DNA of 8,117 nt from Cyclobacteriaceae bacterium (GTDB lineage Bacteria > Bacteroidota > Bacteroidia > Cytophagales > Cyclobacteriaceae), in the NCBI GenBank assembly GCA_025358195.1, contig JANYKP010000140.1, forward strand, positions 1 through 8,117, in the 5' to 3' direction. A program made the position numbers and the translations under genes. The notes beneath the pieces were generated by a model, which was given only the letters and a program-made list of their open reading frames with translations, did not search any database and was not told the DNA's origin. Positions 6,493 to 8,117 of the stretch are shown piece by piece. Positions within the stretch are counted from its first letter, which is position 1. Every line of letters begins with the position of its first letter.

Positions 6493-6513
6493 AGCTTTGA
6501 GCTTTCAGCTTTA
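6493..6513. repeat. AGCTTTN heptamer triplet
   Basis: Three back-to-back heptamers, AGCTTTG, AGCTTTC and AGCTTTA, occupy exactly 21 bases. The first supplies a TTTG that is correctly spaced to be the -33 box of the next gene. Confidence 0.7.
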
Positions 6514-6527
6514 GGTTTTTAACTTTT
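6496..6527 (+). promoter_or_regulatory. Candidate promoter of the SMUG2-family gene
   Basis: TTTG at 6496-6499 is followed after 20 bases by TAACTTTT (6520-6527). This fits the Bacteroidota promoter TTTG-N19-21-TAnnTTTG with one mismatch in the last base. The -33 box lies inside the AGCTTTN heptamer repeat. Transcription would start near 6532-6536, leaving a leader of about 25 bases to the ATG at 6561. Confidence 0.4.
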
Positions 6528-6560
6528 AGTCATTATGGTTTCAAAATTGTGCATGAAGGG

Positions 6561-7253
6561 ATGATCGCCGACAACATTCTAGCTTTTTACAAACAGTTGA
6601 GAATCACACCCGCACTGCCGAAAGGAATCGGGGTGATGAATCCTTATCAAGAGGATTATGCATTCAGCATTTGTCAACAATTCTACCACACGTTTTATCA
6701 CGATCAACGGTTGCGGACCTTGTTGCTAGGAATTAATCCAGGCAGGTTCGGATCAGGCACCACCGGTATTTCGTTTACCGACCCGGTTAAATTGCAAACG
6801 GTATGCGGGATAGAAAATACATTTCCAAAGAAAGCAGAACTTTCCGCCGATTTCATCTACCACATGATTAAAGTTTTCGGGGGTCCCAAAATATTTTACG
6901 AAAATTATTTCATTTCAGCGGTTTCCCCATTAGGTTTCACAAAAGACGGGAAGAATATAAATTACTACGACGACAAGAAACTTCAAAAAGCGGTCACACC
7001 ATTCATCATTGAATCAATCACCAAAATAATTTCGATTGGCATGTGGCAAGAAAAATGTTTTTGTATTGGAGAAGGAAAGAATTTTGAGTTTCTTAAAAAA
7101 TTGAATGAAGAACAGCATTGGTTTAAAGAAATAATACCACTCGCTCATCCGAGATTTATTATGCAGTATAAAAGAAAAAAGCTTCAGACGTATATAAATG
7201 AGTACTTGAGACACCTCGTACCTCATCCCCCGGCCCTTCTCCTAGGAGGATAA
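6561..7253 (+). CDS. SMUG2-family uracil-DNA glycosylase (DUF4918)
   Basis: This 230-residue protein (from ATG 6561) belongs to the uracil-DNA glycosylase superfamily and resembles SMUG1/SMUG2. The first active-site motif is LLLGINPGRFGSGTTGISF (residues 54-72), comparable to SMUG1 GMNPGPFGM, in which the Asn positions the attacking water. The second motif is HPRFIMQYKRKK (from H196), in the place of the SMUG1 HPS loop. The conserved DUF4918 opening LPKGIGVMNPY is present. The likely reaction is removal of uracil or oxidised pyrimidines from DNA to start base-excision repair; substrate range is not deducible. The ATG at 6561 is preferred because relatives start close to this helix; an in-frame GTG at 6549 adds only four residues. 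The last 10 residues (PHPPALLLGG) and the stop codon come from a palindromic repeat, so the natural C-terminus has been replaced or extended. It follows the helicase by 136 bp. Confidence 0.88.
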   Translation: MIADNILAFYKQLRITPALPKGIGVMNPYQEDYAFSICQQFYHTFYHDQRLRTLLLGINPGRFGSGTTGISFTDPVKLQTVCGIENTFPKKAELSADFIYHMIKVFGGPKIFYENYFISAVSPLGFTKDGKNINYYDDKKLQKAVTPFIIESITKIISIGMWQEKCFCIGEGKNFEFLKKLNEEQHWFKEIIPLAHPRFIMQYKRKKLQTYINEYLRHLVPHPPALLLGG

Positions 7254-7295
7254 GGGGAAAGCTTTCCCCCCTCGAGAGAGGGTTAGAGGTGAGGT
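7220..7295. repeat. Palindromic intergenic repeat overlapping the glycosylase 3' end
   Basis: An imperfect inverted repeat runs from ACCTCATCCCCC (7220 on) to GGTTAGAGGTGAGGT (ending 7295). Its centre is a perfect 16-bp palindrome, GGGGAAAGCTTTCCCC (7254-7269). The outer ends, ACCTCA and TGAGGT, are complementary. Elements of this shape, with CCTC/GAGG ends and a GGGGAAAG centre, are common between genes in Bacteroidota. The left arm is translated as the tail of the glycosylase and provides its TAA (7251-7253). It may also fold as a hairpin in the mRNA 3' end, but no T-run follows, so it is not a classical terminator. Confidence 0.65.
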
Positions 7296-7400
7296 AATCT
7301 GGAAAACAGAACACCATCTAAGGCATTCTGAATATCAAGAACAGGATAGTACACAGCGTAAGATTATTAAGTGAACAGGCATCGGCCAATCCCTCAAAAG

Positions 7401-7428
7401 TACCAACAAGTATATATATTTTTTGGTA
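7401..7428. promoter_or_regulatory. 28-bp near-perfect palindrome upstream of the rhamnosidase gene
   Basis: TACCAA (7401-7406) and TTGGTA (7423-7428) flank a TATATATA core (7411-7418), with AA/TT pairs between them. Twelve of 14 mirrored positions are complementary, and symmetry is exact about 7414/7415. It lies 57-84 bases upstream of the GH78 start, a sensible place for the operator of a sugar-responsive regulator. No T-run follows, so a terminator is unlikely. The rest of 7296-7484 contains no recognisable gene. Confidence 0.4.
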
Positions 7429-7484
7429 GGAGCTAGTTTGTTCCGAATCATTGCGATATTTATCAACCATTTTATTCCATTGAC

Positions 7485-8117
7485 ATGAAAACATTTCTCT
7501 ATTCGATGGGCTTGCAATTGCTAAGCCTTATTGCTACCGGCCAGGTGACGGTACAAAACCCATTGTGTGAAAATCTTTCAAATCCCCTTGGCCTGGATAC
7601 ACGTCAGCCGAGGTTTAGCTGGCAATTGATTTCGGATAAAAGAAATGTGATGCAAACGGCTTACGAAATCCGTGTGGGCAATGATCCGACGAGCTTAAAA
7701 AAAGGAGGTACCTGGAATACCGGGAAAGTTCTCTCCGACCAATCTGTTTATGTACAATATGGTGGAGCGCCACTTGAGTCCGGCAAAAATTACTTCTGGC
7801 AGGTGCGCGTATGGGACCAAAAGGGCAACACCTCACCATGGAGTGATCCAGCCTTTTGGCAAATGGGACTTCTGCAGCTTAGCGATTGGAAAGCCAAATG
7901 GATCCAGGTTGGATATAAAGAAGATACGGTTGATCGCCCAAGTCCATTATTTCGTAAAGAATTTAAGGCCTCCAGGAAAATTCAATCGGCTACCGCTTAT
8001 ATCACCGCTGAAGGACTGTACGAAGCAAGCATCAACGGAAAACGTGTCGGTGATGCTTATTTAACTCCGGGCTGGACGAGCTACTCTAATCGCTTGCAAT
8101 ACCAGCAATATGATGTC
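7485..8117 (+). CDS. Exported alpha-L-rhamnosidase, GH78 (N-terminal part)
   Basis: The frame from ATG 7485 stays open to the window edge, giving the first 211 residues of what is usually a protein of about 900 residues. Residues 1-19 form a signal peptide (MKTFLYSMGLQLLSLIATG). A fibronectin-III-like domain follows (about 22-128): NPLGLDTRQPRFSWQL, YEIRVG, ESGKNYFWQVRVWD and SPWSDPAFWQMGL are typical of Bacteroidota GH78 openings. From W135 (WKAKWIQ) the Bac_rhamnosid_N beta-sandwich begins, with the family signature ITAEGLYEASINGKRVGD (173-190) and LTPGWTSYSNRLQYQQYDV (193-211). These enzymes remove terminal alpha-L-rhamnose from plant glycosides, pectin rhamnogalacturonan or bacterial polysaccharides; the catalytic (alpha/alpha)6 barrel lies beyond the window. 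The start is chosen because it gives a good signal peptide. No clear ribosome binding site is seen. Confidence 0.93.
   Translation, partial: MKTFLYSMGLQLLSLIATGQVTVQNPLCENLSNPLGLDTRQPRFSWQLISDKRNVMQTAYEIRVGNDPTSLKKGGTWNTGKVLSDQSVYVQYGGAPLESGKNYFWQVRVWDQKGNTSPWSDPAFWQMGLLQLSDWKAKWIQVGYKEDTVDRPSPLFRKEFKASRKIQSATAYITAEGLYEASINGKRVGDAYLTPGWTSYSNRLQYQQYDV

Noticed and set aside
6427..6513. Possible CRISPR-like repeat array
   Set aside because: Units are only seven bases and directly tandem with no spacers, and there are no cas genes nearby.
6535..6564. Short leader peptide from ATG 6535
   Set aside because: It encodes nine codons ending in TGA at 6562-6564 and overlaps the glycosylase start. There is no amino-acid bias or attenuator structure to suggest a regulatory role.
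7014..7839. Several minus-strand short open frames across the glycosylase end, intergenic region and rhamnosidase start
   Set aside because: They oppose convincing plus-strand genes or span the palindromes, and none has a recognisable motif.

Overview
The window looks like chromosomal DNA from a free-living member of the Bacteroidota, probably of the Cytophagales type; that rank is an inference. Supporting signs are TAnnTTTG-type -7 boxes placed almost against start codons, weak or absent Shine-Dalgarno sequences, a FISUMP-type C-terminal tail, a tandem UspA protein, a SMUG2/DUF4918 glycosylase, a secreted GH78 rhamnosidase and heptamer-based intergenic repeats. No phage, transposase, CRISPR, tRNA or rRNA signal was seen.

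Layout. Positions 1-89 hold the last codons of a plus-strand gene ending in a FISUMP-like tail. Positions 246-1399 carry a minus-strand two-gene operon: a membrane-anchored J-domain protein that starts at TTG, followed with a 4-base overlap by an eIF1/SUI1-like translation factor. Upstream of it, on the same strand, is a two-domain universal stress protein (1491-2342) with a clear intrinsic terminator. Positions 2343-2765 contain no intact gene. Their right part holds a plus-strand relic in which the front of a YCII-domain gene runs directly into the tail of an ECF sigma factor gene. These two families are often neighbours, so this looks like an internal deletion scar. A minus-strand exported D-aminoacylase-family amidohydrolase follows (2766-4367). 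Divergent from it is an IGHMBP2/Upf1-like SF1 helicase (4445-6424), probably on a nearly leaderless mRNA, and then a SMUG2-family uracil-DNA glycosylase (6561-7253). The window ends inside an exported alpha-L-rhamnosidase of family GH78 (from 7485).

Functional themes are modest. The helicase and glycosylase both act on nucleic acids and could contribute to genome maintenance, but each appears to have its own promoter. The amidohydrolase and rhamnosidase are exported scavenging enzymes. The J-protein/SUI1 pair and the stress protein suggest proteostasis and translation control.

The most interesting layer is repeats inside and around genes. A 111-bp palindromic, heptamer-built element sits in frame inside the helicase. 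Two other heptamer repeats fill the gap before the glycosylase, and one of them appears to provide its -33 promoter box. A different palindromic element forms the last 10 codons and the stop of the glycosylase. I see no convincing new multi-gene defence or biosynthetic system here.
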